47,192 bases of DNA, taken from contig LCFM01000008.1 in assembly GCA_000999025.1 (NCBI GenBank), positions 1 through 47,192 on the forward strand, read 5' to 3'. A model generated the notes under the pieces. The model was not told the origin of the DNA and made no database searches. It saw nothing but the letters and a program-made list of their open reading frames with translations. Numbering within the stretch: the stretch's first letter is position 1; each line of letters starts with the position of its first letter. Positions 1 through 9,319 of the stretch are shown here, in pieces. Position numbers and translations under genes: made by a program. The stretch is from Parcubacteria group bacterium GW2011_GWA2_43_13. GTDB lineage: Bacteria > Patescibacteriota > Patescibacteriia > UBA9629 > GWA2-43-13.

Positions 1-2376
1 GCCTGTTACTGCGTAATCAACAGTTGCATCCCCGCTCCCCCGAGCCTCAGAGAGTTCAAGTTGAAGCGTCACGCTCGTAGTCGCCTCACTCCCGCTTGAA
101 GTTGTCGCGGTGAATTGGATTGTGGGATTACTTTCCGACTCTGTATACACTGCGTAATATGGCCTAACGGTAGTCCCGATTATCGTAAAATTACCGCCGG
201 TATACACAGATGTTCCATTACTTGCAATCGTTGTAACATTAATAGTAGACGTTGTTGTGTCTGCGCTATTCAAAGATGGCGCCCATGTTGTCAAAGACAT
301 ATCAGCAATATCAAACGTCGCTAAACGATTACGAGTGCTTCCACCGGCTGATGTGAATTTTCCACCTGCGTACAGATGAGAAGAAGACAATGCTAACGAA
401 AGCACAGTGCCGTTCATATTAGGATTCCACGAGGTAATCAGCCCGTCTGCAACGGTAAAAGAGGCAAGCCGATTCCGCGCAGTACTTGAAATATTTTGGA
501 AAGATCCTCCTACATACAAAGTCGCTCCATTTGCAGATTTAACAATACTTTCCACAATACCATCTGCGTTCGGATCCCATGCAAGCACAGCCCCGGTTGT
601 TGCATTCAGCGCCGCAATCCTATTCCTTGCCTGGCCGCCAATAGTCGTAAATGATCCACCGACATACAATGTAGTTCCAACAAGAGTCAATGAAAGTGCT
701 TCAGAGGGTATGCCACCAGTGATAGCAACTGTCCAATTTACTGTATCATTTTGTGTTGTATCCATGGATAGCACCTTGCCGTATCCTGCAACATACAGTG
801 TTGTCCCACTCAAAATCATATCCTTGATGGTCGTCAGACCATGGTTATTGCCAGTCCATGCCGCTATAGATCCATCTGATGTTGTAACTTTTGCCAAACT
901 TGTTCTCGCCTGCCCGCCAATCGTGGTAAAATTACCACCGACATACAATGAAACATCATCAGCAGTTAAGACCAAGCCATGTACTTGTTGTCCTGCCCCT
1001 ATAACTAAAGGACTAAAACTCGTTTTTGCCTGACCAGTTGAAGGATCAATCGCCGCGATCCTATTACGCACAACAACACTACTCCCAATAGTTGAAAAAC
1101 TTCCTCCGAGATACAGCGTCGTGCCACTCAATGCCAACTCAAAAACTTGCCCACCTGCGGCCTTCGGATCCCATGAGGTTGCAAGTCCATCGGAAGCATT
1201 AAGAGCTGCTATGGAAAGCCGTGTCGCGCCTCCGATAGAAGTAAAAGTGCCACCTACGTACACAATGTTCCCGTCACTGCTTGGCAGTAGAGCGGAAACA
1301 GAAAATCCTGCTCCCGCATTAGGATCCCAATTTGTTAAACTCCCAGTAGCAGTATTAAACGCCGCAATCCCATTTCGCTCAGTCCCGCACGCATTAAAAC
1401 AGGAAAAAGTCCCTCCTACATAGAGAGTGGTATCGTATATAGCAAAAGCATCTACTGATGTGTAATCCTCTGCATTTGGGTCCCATGAATTTACAGCACC
1501 TGTTGTCGTATTAAAAGAAGCAAGAGCGCTTCGAGTAGGGGAACAGGTATCTGAACTATCAAGACATGTAAAGTACCCACCTACATACAACGTTGTTCCT
1601 GATACAAATAAAGACAAAACGATGTCATCAAGATCAGGATTCCAGGATGTCGCCACTCCTGTACTCGTATTTACTGCGGCGACATACCCTCTCGCCCCGC
1701 CTTCTGTAAGATAACTAAATGCTCCGCCAATATATAACGTGCTTCCTGTAAGCGCCATGGTGTATACACTGCTGTCAGGATCAGGATTCCACGAAGTTGC
1801 GTTACCAGTAGAAGTAGACAGTGCGGCAACATAATTGCGTGCCTCTTCGCCGATATATGTAAACTCGCCTGCCACATACAAGGTTGAGCCACTCAACACC
1901 AAAGCATAGATAGTCCCATTCGCATTCGGATTCCATGTCGCATCAAGCGTACCATTGGAACTGATATGTGCTATATAATTACGTGCTGTCCCCCCAACCT
2001 GTCTAAAATCACCACCAATAAACCACCCGCCTGACCCATCAGATACCACTGCTCGTACTGCATCGGCAACTAAAGGGAATGTTGCCACAGGACTGCCCGT
2101 AGCAGTGCTGACGGGAATTCCAAATCCACCATTATTTGGACCAACGCCAGTAAAAGAGCCACCAATATATTGTGTTCCATCTGCGGCAACAGCCAATCCT
2201 GTCACATTAGCGCCAGGAACCCATTGAGAGCTATCTGGTGTCGCTTCCACAATCCCCAACACCTCTCCTGTTGAAGATGGAGACGGTGTGGTCAACTTTC
2301 GAAAAACAAAAAAACCAACCACGGCAACACATATAATAACAATGCTTGTAAAAAGAAAAATGGTTTTTTTACTCAT
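1..2376 (-). CDS. Secreted/anchored beta-propeller protein (delta-60/PQQ-like repeats) followed by the start of a Calx-beta-like domain; C-terminus beyond left edge
   Basis: Continuous minus frame from ATG at 2376 (MSKKTIFLFTSIVIICVAVVGFFVF...) to base 1 with no stop. Many ~50-aa repeats 'GTTLYVGGxFTxIGGxxRNxxAALNxxTGxxxxWNPN'. C-terminal 'SGSEATTSVTLQLELSEARGSGDATVDYAVTG' resembles Calx-beta. Absent from the ORF track because it is open at the left edge. Confidence 0.88.
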   Translation of the reverse strand, partial: MSKKTIFLFTSIVIICVAVVGFFVFRKLTTPSPSSTGEVLGIVEATPDSSQWVPGANVTGLAVAADGTQYIGGSFTGVGPNNGGFGIPVSTATGSPVATFPLVADAVRAVVSDGSGGWFIGGDFRQVGGTARNYIAHISSNGTLDATWNPNANGTIYALVLSGSTLYVAGEFTYIGEEARNYVAALSTSTGNATSWNPDPDSSVYTMALTGSTLYIGGAFSYLTEGGARGYVAAVNTSTGVATSWNPDLDDIVLSLFVSGTTLYVGGYFTCLDSSDTCSPTRSALASFNTTTGAVNSWDPNAEDYTSVDAFAIYDTTLYVGGTFSCFNACGTERNGIAAFNTATGSLTNWDPNAGAGFSVSALLPSSDGNIVYVGGTFTSIGGATRLSIAALNASDGLATSWDPKAAGGQVFELALSGTTLYLGGSFSTIGSSVVVRNRIAAIDPSTGQAKTSFSPLVIGAGQQVHGLVLTADDVSLYVGGNFTTIGGQARTSLAKVTTSDGSIAAWTGNNHGLTTIKDMILSGTTLYVAGYGKVLSMDTTQNDTVNWTVAITGGIPSEALSLTLVGTTLYVGGSFTTIGGQARNRIAALNATTGAVLAWDPNADGIVESIVKSANGATLYVGGSFQNISSTARNRLASFTVADGLITSWNPNMNGTVLSLALSSSHLYAGGKFTSAGGSTRNRLATFDIADMSLTTWAPSLNSADTTTSTINVTTIASNGTSVYTGGNFTIIGTTVRPYYAVYTESESNPTIQFTATTSSGSEATTSVTLQLELSEARGSGDATVDYAVTG

Positions 2377-2489
2377 AGATTCTTCATCTAAAATGTATGC
2401 TTTTATTATATCACTCCCTCTGCAATTGTAACACAATTAATACAGAAAGTTATACACAGAAAGAGGACTAAATAGAGAAGAAAAACCTC

Positions 2490-3653
2490 TTATATCTCTT
2501 CTAATACACGTGGGTGTATTTCGCGACTTTTGTGTTTTAGAATAACATCTTTTGCGTTTTGTGTGCCAATGTGCCGTAGAGCCCACACGGTATGCGCGCG
2601 GATGACCGGGCTTTCATCTTGTAGACCATGTTCTAATATCGGCACAAGCGAAGGATCTGCCCAGTTGCCTAAAGCCACCAACACATTCCGCACAAACCCT
2701 TCTCTCTTTGCCCGTTTGATCGGGCTGTTTTTAAACCGTGCTGAAAAGTGCGATTGCGACATCGGAAACAAATCCAATAGTTTGGGCGCGTATAAATCCA
2801 TGCGCGCGTGAAAATCAGGATGTGTTGATTGCTTTTGCCGCGATTTATTCCACGGACATATTTCCTGGCATATATCACAGCCATAGATGCGGTTTTTCAT
2901 CGCGCTTCGGAATTCACGTGGAATAATGCCACGATGTTCTATTGTTAAATACGAAATACATTTATTTGCATCTAATGTATACGGCGAAACAAGTGCCTTT
3001 GTTGGACAGATATCAATGCAACGGGTGCAGGTTCCGCAGGTGGCTGGTGTAGAGACGTGCCCCTTGCGCGTCTCATCGTTAGAGACGCCCCAGGGGAGCG
3101 TCTCTACAGTACGAATACCAAGTTCCACATCCACGACCAACTCCGCAAGTAAAACCCAGGAGCCATATTCAAAATTAATGAGCGTTGTATTGCGTCCGAT
3201 AAACCCAGTTCCAGCGCGCGCCGCTATCTCGCGTTCTAACACAGGGCCGGTATCCACATACGCGCGATACTCTATTTTTCTTCCCAATTCTTTTTCTATA
3301 AACTCTTTCAACTGAATGAGTTTTGGTAATAAAATTTCATGATAATCATCATACACCGCGTACCGCGCGATGATGCCACGCGACGGATCATTCAAAACTT
3401 CTTCCGGATAATCAAAGGGATAATAATTGACTCCAAGCGTGATAATCGTTTTTGCACTGTCAAATAATTTTTGCGGATTCACTCGCGTATCAACGGATCG
3501 CTCATACCACTTCATTCCGCCATGATATCCCTGCTTTACCCAATTTTGTACTATTGTATGATGATCGCTCGGCTGAACAGGAGCAAACCCAATCACATCA
3601 AAAAAACACTCATTGAGTGCGTATTCTTTTATTTTTTCGGATAACTTAGGCAT
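2490..3653 (-). CDS. queG: Epoxyqueuosine reductase QueG (with internal repeat-derived insertion)
   Basis: 387 aa; two ferredoxin-type motifs (CGTCTRCIDICPTKAL, CDICQEICPWN), 'GTGFIGRNTTLIN', C-terminal HEAT-like repeat. Confidence 0.93.
   Translation of the reverse strand: MPKLSEKIKEYALNECFFDVIGFAPVQPSDHHTIVQNWVKQGYHGGMKWYERSVDTRVNPQKLFDSAKTIITLGVNYYPFDYPEEVLNDPSRGIIARYAVYDDYHEILLPKLIQLKEFIEKELGRKIEYRAYVDTGPVLEREIAARAGTGFIGRNTTLINFEYGSWVLLAELVVDVELGIRTVETLPWGVSNDETRKGHVSTPATCGTCTRCIDICPTKALVSPYTLDANKCISYLTIEHRGIIPREFRSAMKNRIYGCDICQEICPWNKSRQKQSTHPDFHARMDLYAPKLLDLFPMSQSHFSARFKNSPIKRAKREGFVRNVLVALGNWADPSLVPILEHGLQDESPVIRAHTVWALRHIGTQNAKDVILKHKSREIHPRVLEEI
3049..3107. repeat. Paired palindromic repeat inside queG
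   Basis: GTAGAGACGTGCCCCTTGCGCGTCTCA plus TAGAGACGCCCCAGGGGAGCGTCTCTAC. Confidence 0.85.
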
Positions 3654-3659
3654 ACTCGT

Positions 3660-3721
3660 GTAGAGACGTACCGTGGGTACGTCTCTGTATCAACACAGAC
3701 GCGCCAGGGGCACGTCTCTAC
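3660..3721. repeat. Paired palindromic repeat, intergenic
   Basis: GTAGAGACGTACCGTGGGTACGTCTCTG...CAGACGCGCCAGGGGCACGTCTCTAC. Confidence 0.88.
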
Positions 3722-3777
3722 AGTATCAAACCAAATAGTAAAAATAAAGAAAGGCGAAAAGTTCTCTCATATGAGAA

Positions 3778-3806
3778 CAATCCGCCTTCGTGAATCGAGG
3801 GGGTAT
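3778..3806 (-). terminator. Hairpin terminator-like structure downstream of the 3810-4511 gene
   Basis: Inverted repeat containing GTTCTC-ATAT-GAGAAC, nested within ggcg...cgcc, followed on the minus strand by a T-rich stretch. Boundaries approximate. Confidence 0.5.
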
Positions 3807-3809
3807 AGC

Positions 3810-4511
3810 TCATCGTTTCTTGAGCGTCCCCCACTCCACCGGTAACCGCCCGCGCGCCTCAACGGCCCGAGGTTCCTCGGGCTCGTCTTCCGTCAAGACC
3901 GCTGACGGAAGAATCTCGGCGCGAAAATCGTTGTAGAGTCCAATGAATCCCTCGAATAGGTCCACGAACTCTTTTTGGAATCGTCCTTTACGACGATGCT
4001 TATCGAATATGAGGATGAAAGCATCAACTCGCTGGACGAGTTTCCCTAAAACAAAGGCCTCGTCCATAGAAGAGGATATAGATACCCGCTTGAGCCACTT
4101 CTCAAACGGCTCAACCCCGTCCCATCCAACAGAAACATACGGACGCCGTATGTAGTGGGTTGGAGCGAAGTCGTCACGCCTTACCTCTTCTATTTCCCCC
4201 CCAACCTCCTTGCCTTTTGCCGGATCCCATGTGGGGTAAAGTATGGAGCGTACACTTGGAATCCCCGAATCATCCGTGTAAATCGCTCTCGATGTCCTCT
4301 CTTCTTGCCATTCAGAGTAACTTAGACTGTAAAAGGCCACTGCATTACCGCTACGACGGAATGAAACTTCAATCTGCCCATACGGCACCTCTTGACTCAT
4401 CGATACAACGACTGGGTTAGGCACCACCCAGCCGAACTCATCAGCGGAAATGCCAGAGACAGTCGCCAACGCCACGAACAACAACACCACCAAATGCAGA
4501 AAACGCCGCAT
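3810..4511 (-). CDS. Predicted exported protein of unknown function
   Basis: Start re-assigned from 4583 to ATG at 4511 (MRRFLHLVVLLFVALATVSGISADEF... signal peptide) with upstream AGGGAG; promoter TTGACA-17-TATTTT upstream. Confidence 0.72.
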   Translation of the reverse strand: MRRFLHLVVLLFVALATVSGISADEFGWVVPNPVVVSMSQEVPYGQIEVSFRRSGNAVAFYSLSYSEWQEERTSRAIYTDDSGIPSVRSILYPTWDPAKGKEVGGEIEEVRRDDFAPTHYIRRPYVSVGWDGVEPFEKWLKRVSISSSMDEAFVLGKLVQRVDAFILIFDKHRRKGRFQKEFVDLFEGFIGLYNDFRAEILPSAVLTEDEPEEPRAVEARGRLPVEWGTLKKR

Positions 4512-4554
4512 TTCAAGCTCCCTATATGGTTCCGAACTCCGAGAACGTATTGCA

Positions 4555-4594
4555 AAAATACAATAATAATAAAATATTGTCAAGTATTGACAAT
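4555..4594 (-). promoter_or_regulatory. Sigma70-type promoter overlapped by 19-bp palindrome ATTGTCAAgtaTTGACAAT
   Basis: Minus strand -35 TTGACA (4583-4578), 17-nt spacer, -10 TATTTT (4560-4555); palindrome 4576-4594. Confidence 0.6.
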
Positions 4595-4620
4595 GTCCAT
4601 GTATAATGCCCCGTTTTTAA

Positions 4621-4650
4621 CGGAGACGCGCCAACGGCGCGTCTCTACAC
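4621..4650. repeat. Single palindromic repeat at the 3' end of the CAP-domain gene
   Basis: GGAGACGCGCCAACGGCGCGTCTCTAC. Confidence 0.85.
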
Positions 4651-5922
4651 TACTAACAACACCACCAGTAACCCTATCAACAACAGCGTTTGGCCGATGA
4701 TATGGTAATGCTGACGCCGCATTTCGATAAAAATTTTCAATATCAAACAAAAGGCAAAAAAAGCAATAAACGCAAGATATAGCCATCGCACAAAAGCAAG
4801 GGGAATACCAATCCCCACTTTAGGCAAAATATGATTTAACGCAGTATACTTAGCAACAGGCCCGGGACTTACAACAACAATCTTATCCCAATCCATTGAA
4901 TCAGTGATTTTTTCGCCATGCTCGCCTTCAATCTGAATCACAGGCGCTATCACAACTTCAAACAAATCATTCACGCTTTTATTAACAACAATACTTCCGC
5001 TATACAGCCCCTTCTCCCCTTCTTGTTTCAACGGAACTATAACATCTTTTATAAAGACCTCGGATTGAGACACCTCGCCTTCGATATACGCATTTGCAGT
5101 CAGTTGAATGGTGCCTGCCTCAAGTTCCTGCCAATATACTTTTGAGCGATCTTTATAATAGATAACAGGCGGAAAAACAGTACCGCCTGCTTCTGTTTGC
5201 GTTTCTGTTTGCGGTTGCTTGTGCTGTTCTTGTGGTGGTTGCGCCGGTTCATTGCTTTGTTGAACTACTGGCGCCGGTTGTGAAATTTTTGTCCCTGACA
5301 CTTCAATCTTTTTTTCTACCTCTTGTGGCTGTGCCTGCGCTGTTGTTACATACTGTTTTGGTTTTCCAAAATGATGCGCAATAAAAATCGTATCTTTGCC
5401 TTCATATACTCCGCTGTCAATGCCAAGCCCTTGCTCGTTAAACTCCTGATCCGCAAGATTTTTATAATGCAGAGGACTTGCTATCCACGCGTCAACAACT
5501 GCTTTGGGACTTGAAAATCCCATAGCAAGATTCTCGCCGGCAACAGTATAATCATATCCGACTTCTTTTAAAAATGAGGAGAAGCCCCTGCCGTCAGGAG
5601 TGGTGTGGCTAAAATACTGTTGTGCCACCATATCACTGGCTTTAAGTTGCGATGATTGCTCAAGCTTTCCGCTTGTTGACAAAACAGAAAGATTCCTGTC
5701 TTTTCTGACATTATCAACCAAAATCGCTAATTCTTTTTTTTGCTCAAGCAAAACATCTGGCAATAAAAACGCTTCTTTAGGCAGGGCAAGCACAAACACA
5801 ATCGCGCCGATTTTTACTGCCAAAGATACGCCTGCGTACAAAACAGCCCGTTTTGTGTGCAAAACATGGGGGTGATAATTATTTCCCTCATGGGGGATAA
5901 AAGCATCTTTCAGCCGTTGCAT
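4645..5922 (-). CDS. CAP/SCP-like (YkwD-type) domain protein with C-terminal transmembrane segments
   Basis: 425 aa; 'HTTPDGRGFSSFLKEVGYDYTVAGENLAMGFSSPKAVVDAWIASPLHYKNL' CAP signature; hydrophobic N-terminal segment and two C-terminal hydrophobic segments. Confidence 0.87.
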   Translation of the reverse strand: MQRLKDAFIPHEGNNYHPHVLHTKRAVLYAGVSLAVKIGAIVFVLALPKEAFLLPDVLLEQKKELAILVDNVRKDRNLSVLSTSGKLEQSSQLKASDMVAQQYFSHTTPDGRGFSSFLKEVGYDYTVAGENLAMGFSSPKAVVDAWIASPLHYKNLADQEFNEQGLGIDSGVYEGKDTIFIAHHFGKPKQYVTTAQAQPQEVEKKIEVSGTKISQPAPVVQQSNEPAQPPQEQHKQPQTETQTEAGGTVFPPVIYYKDRSKVYWQELEAGTIQLTANAYIEGEVSQSEVFIKDVIVPLKQEGEKGLYSGSIVVNKSVNDLFEVVIAPVIQIEGEHGEKITDSMDWDKIVVVSPGPVAKYTALNHILPKVGIGIPLAFVRWLYLAFIAFFAFCLILKIFIEMRRQHYHIIGQTLLLIGLLVVLLVV

Positions 5923-5969
5923 ATTTGTGATATTATACCATAATAATAGAGTATCATACAGCAGAACCT

Positions 5970-7895
5970 ATGCAAAATATCTTTTATAAAACCATCGTTT
6001 TTGTTACCTTAGCTGGAATGGTGCTTATTATCCCTTATATCGCCACAGCTCAACAGGCAACACTATCCTCAACAATTACCATAGGATCATCTCATGAAAC
6101 AAAAGGAATAAAAATCACTCTCACATGGGATACTAAAAACGAAACAGTCATTGAGGCAATCTGCCCTCAAGCATTCTGGCTCAATGACATGTTCGGGCTT
6201 GAGTGCAACAAAAAGATAGTTCTGCCCAAAGAAAAAAATACCCTCTGGGGATGGGTAAAAAACACAACGTCATCTGCGCAAACAATTGCTTTTATCATCA
6301 CAAGCGGAAGCACATCAAAAAAACACGACATAACAATCCAACCATTGCAGTCAGTTTCCGCGTCAAAAGCGAACCCCGGAGATATTGTCAAAGACACAAC
6401 ATCCCCTGCTGTGTATAAAATAAATGAAGATGGAACAAAAAGCGTATTCCCGCATGAAAGCGTGTTCAAATCATACGGTTACACGAATTTTAATACAATC
6501 AAAACAGCTGACGTATCAGATCTTCCATCAAGCGCGCCAGTTGCTTTTCGCGATGGCACACTTATTAGATCCTCAAAAACCGGCTTATTAGGAAAAGAAA
6601 CCACTGCCGTATTTGTGGTGGAAAACGGAACTCTACGCCCGATTCTTTCAGCAGATATTTATCAAGAGCTCTACCATGACCCTCAATGGAGTCGCCTTGC
6701 ATGGACTCCCAATGATTTGATTTCACGATTCAATTATACTATTGGAGATATATGGAAAGATACTCAAACCTTTCCATTAGGCACAGTATTAAAAAAAGAT
6801 AATTCTTACTACGTTGTTGATAAAGACAAAGATGCCTATATCAAAAGAAAAATAGAAACAACAGCGCTGGCGGTAAATAGAATTTTAGGAATTACGCCAG
6901 TAGAAACATCCTCAACCGCGCTATCGCTGTTGCCGGAAAAAATGGCTATACAAAACACGTCTTCCCTATTTATCCCGCGCGCCATCTCACAACCTGCAAC
7001 GTCTCAAACAAACGATACCATAAGCACGCCTGACACGTCTGCAAAAACAGAGACCACACCGCCGATTGTGTACACGCCTAATACAACATCGTCCCAAACG
7101 AATACAACAACGACAACAACCACGACAACGGATCCGACAACGCCCGAAACTCCAACAACTCCAACGACTCCAACTACGCCCACAACACCGACGACACCCG
7201 AAACTCCAACAACTCCAACAATTCCAACACTCTCGGACGCGGAAATCCTCGTAAAAATATCTGAATATAAGCCGTTGTTCAGCGCAAACCAGAATACAGC
7301 AACCCCGTCGGGATCACAGCCGTTTGCATGGCAAATAGGAGCAGGCGCGGTTGTGCTTACTGCTCCTCACGCGGTCAATCACATCCGTGATGGAAGCATA
7401 AAAACAGTTGACTATTGCACCGGTCCGCTTGCTCGCGTGCTTGGCGATATAACCGGCGCACCGGTGTTATATCAGCAATACAAAGACATAGATCCAAATT
7501 ATGAAGATGCAACTCCGTTCAAAACCAGCTTATCATCGTATTTAACCGCGCATCAGGAAGTGACATTGGTGTTTGATATTCACGGCGCAAGCGAAACACA
7601 TGATTGGGATATTGATCTTGGCACTATGAACGGTATTTCATTCCCCCACTTCCCCACCATCGTAACTGCCATGACGCAAACGTTTACCGCGAATGGCATT
7701 ACCAATATATCCAATAATGATTTTACCGGCGGATCGCTTGCTGATTCTTCACAAAAGACAGTAACGCGATTTGTGGTTGTAAACGGCAAAGATGCGATTC
7801 AAATAGAAGCAAACCGCAGGTATCGGTGCGATACCGACTCTCAAACCCTTGCCTATATCCACGCCATGACTGCCATTATCAACCAGTATAGATAA
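5970..7895 (+). CDS. Secreted protein with Thr/Pro linker and C-terminal N-formylglutamate-amidohydrolase-like domain
   Basis: 641 aa; signal peptide; 'VVLTAPHAVNHIRDGSIKTVDYCTGPLARVLGD', 'LVFDIHGASETHDWDIDLGT', 'IQIEANRRYR'; TTPTTP linker. Confidence 0.75.
   Translation: MQNIFYKTIVFVTLAGMVLIIPYIATAQQATLSSTITIGSSHETKGIKITLTWDTKNETVIEAICPQAFWLNDMFGLECNKKIVLPKEKNTLWGWVKNTTSSAQTIAFIITSGSTSKKHDITIQPLQSVSASKANPGDIVKDTTSPAVYKINEDGTKSVFPHESVFKSYGYTNFNTIKTADVSDLPSSAPVAFRDGTLIRSSKTGLLGKETTAVFVVENGTLRPILSADIYQELYHDPQWSRLAWTPNDLISRFNYTIGDIWKDTQTFPLGTVLKKDNSYYVVDKDKDAYIKRKIETTALAVNRILGITPVETSSTALSLLPEKMAIQNTSSLFIPRAISQPATSQTNDTISTPDTSAKTETTPPIVYTPNTTSSQTNTTTTTTTTTDPTTPETPTTPTTPTTPTTPTTPETPTTPTIPTLSDAEILVKISEYKPLFSANQNTATPSGSQPFAWQIGAGAVVLTAPHAVNHIRDGSIKTVDYCTGPLARVLGDITGAPVLYQQYKDIDPNYEDATPFKTSLSSYLTAHQEVTLVFDIHGASETHDWDIDLGTMNGISFPHFPTIVTAMTQTFTANGITNISNNDFTGGSLADSSQKTVTRFVVVNGKDAIQIEANRRYRCDTDSQTLAYIHAMTAIINQYR
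7080..7230. repeat. Low-complexity Thr/Pro-encoding repeat tract
   Basis: Repeated acaacg/ccaacaactccaac units encoding TTTTTT and PTTPTTP. Confidence 0.85.
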
Positions 7896-7900
7896 TGACA

Positions 7901-7966
7901 AAGACGTGCCAACGGCACGTCTCTACAATACGTAGCGCGAGAGACGCCCCAGGGAGGCGTCTCTAC
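7901..7966. repeat. Paired palindromic repeat between convergent genes
   Basis: AAGACGTGCCAACGGCACGTCTCTAC ... GAGACGCCCCAGGGAGGCGTCTCTAC. Confidence 0.9.
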
Positions 7967-7988
7967 ACTCAACTTTAACCACAATGCG

Positions 7989-9209
7989 TTATTTTACCTC
8001 ACCCACATCAATTTTTGCCAAATCCGCATTAGTAATGCCCGAACTTAAATACCGCATAATATTAAATGCCGCGTCCCCACTTTTCATATAATACCGCTTA
8101 CCATCAACTGGATTCAAATACCACGCCTCACCCCTACTCTGCACTTGCAGTAAAATGTGTCCCTTAAGACGGGTGATCAATCTTGTATCAGTAGCCAACT
8201 TCCCTGCGCCAAGCGGGTTTGTTTTTTTCGTCAACACCTCTGCCCCATCATTAACACCATCACCGTCTGTGTCAGCTTTGGCAGGATTTGTTTTTAATCC
8301 TTCTTCTAATTTATCAGGCAAGCCATCTTTATCTGTATCAATATCTGCAAACCGCTTTTCTATGCCAACCGGAATTTTATCCAAGTCCTTGTTGCTAATA
8401 CCAAGTCCAAACGAACTCAACATTTCAAACGCAGTCGGCCCGTCTGCTAAATAGAATTTTTTTGTACTGTTCATTGGAATATACCACGCCTCGCCTGCCT
8501 CTTGAACCTGCAAGTAAATTCTTCCCTTCAGGCGATTCAATAATTTTGTATCCGCTTTTTTAAAACGCGCTTTTTCTCGATTCACTGTTGCCTCAATACG
8601 AGCGATATCGCGAACCGGTATTGCAGTAATCTTCTCCCCTAATACTTGACCTTGATTGGTATCAGGAATTGCAGGAACAGCCGGAGCATCAGGGATAACC
8701 GGCGCGACAGGAGGGTTCGAATTTGTATTCGTATTTGTGGATCCATTGGTTGTTGTTGTCGTTGTACCTCCGCCTGTATTAGTTGTCGTACCGCCACCTG
8801 TCGTACCGCTGGTCGTGCCGCCTGTTGTACCACTGGTTGTACCTCCTGTTGTCCCGCCAGTTGATGTTGTTATGCTTAAATCAAGTTTGGTTAACATGCC
8901 GCCGGAAAAAACCGCGGTTTTGCCGGTATCAACTCCTTGAACAAAAAAGGCGATTGTTTGACCAACGCGGTTGTTATCCTGATCCGTTATAATAAAAACA
9001 TTCGGATTATATCCGTATTTACCGCTTGTGGTTACTTTACTCAACACGACTGTTGAACCGATTTTTGCTTCCACTATTGTGCCATTTGTAGCCGGAGATC
9101 CGTTCACTGTTACTGCGCCATAAAATTGATTTGGCATTCCGGGAATTGCAAACGCAATGGATGGGAAGACAAGCAATGTTGCGGTCAGTAATGCAAATAT
9201 CTTTTTCAT
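7989..9209 (-). CDS. Secreted protein with TSP3-like calcium-binding repeats and two 'RLKGxIxLQVQxxGEAWY' modules
   Basis: 406 aa; signal peptide; 'DIDTDKDGLPDKLEEGLKTNPAKADTDGDGVNDGAE'; duplicated ~60-aa module; Gly/Thr-rich linker. Confidence 0.85.
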   Translation of the reverse strand: MKKIFALLTATLLVFPSIAFAIPGMPNQFYGAVTVNGSPATNGTIVEAKIGSTVVLSKVTTSGKYGYNPNVFIITDQDNNRVGQTIAFFVQGVDTGKTAVFSGGMLTKLDLSITTSTGGTTGGTTSGTTGGTTSGTTGGGTTTNTGGGTTTTTTNGSTNTNTNSNPPVAPVIPDAPAVPAIPDTNQGQVLGEKITAIPVRDIARIEATVNREKARFKKADTKLLNRLKGRIYLQVQEAGEAWYIPMNSTKKFYLADGPTAFEMLSSFGLGISNKDLDKIPVGIEKRFADIDTDKDGLPDKLEEGLKTNPAKADTDGDGVNDGAEVLTKKTNPLGAGKLATDTRLITRLKGHILLQVQSRGEAWYLNPVDGKRYYMKSGDAAFNIMRYLSSGITNADLAKIDVGEVK

Positions 9210-9219
9210 AGATCATTTT

Positions 9220-9308
9220 TAGACGCACCACCGGTGCATCTCTACAAGTACATTCCAAAAGGAGAGAAAGACGGGTTATGTAGAGACGGGGTTAACCCCG
9301 TCTCTACA
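9220..9308. repeat. Two palindromic repeats in the intergenic region, 33-nt spacing
   Basis: AGACGCACCACCGGTGCATCTCTAC and GTAGAGACGGGGTTAACCCCGTCTCTAC. Confidence 0.88.
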
Positions 9309-9319
9309 CTATCTTTGAA

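Noticed and set aside
407-1423. Plus-strand ORFs 407-1033 and 1121-1423
   Set aside because: Antisense to the continuous minus-strand beta-propeller protein (1-2376); repetitive composition creates spurious opposite-strand ORFs.
1-2376. Regularly spaced ~150-nt repeats considered as CRISPR or tandem DNA repeats
   Set aside because: They are diverged protein repeats encoding propeller blades; no identical direct repeats with unique spacers. No CRISPR array was seen in the window.
8646-8940. Plus-strand Cys-, Arg- or Val/Pro-rich ORFs at 8639-8940
   Set aside because: Translations of the Gly/Thr repeat linker in wrong frames.
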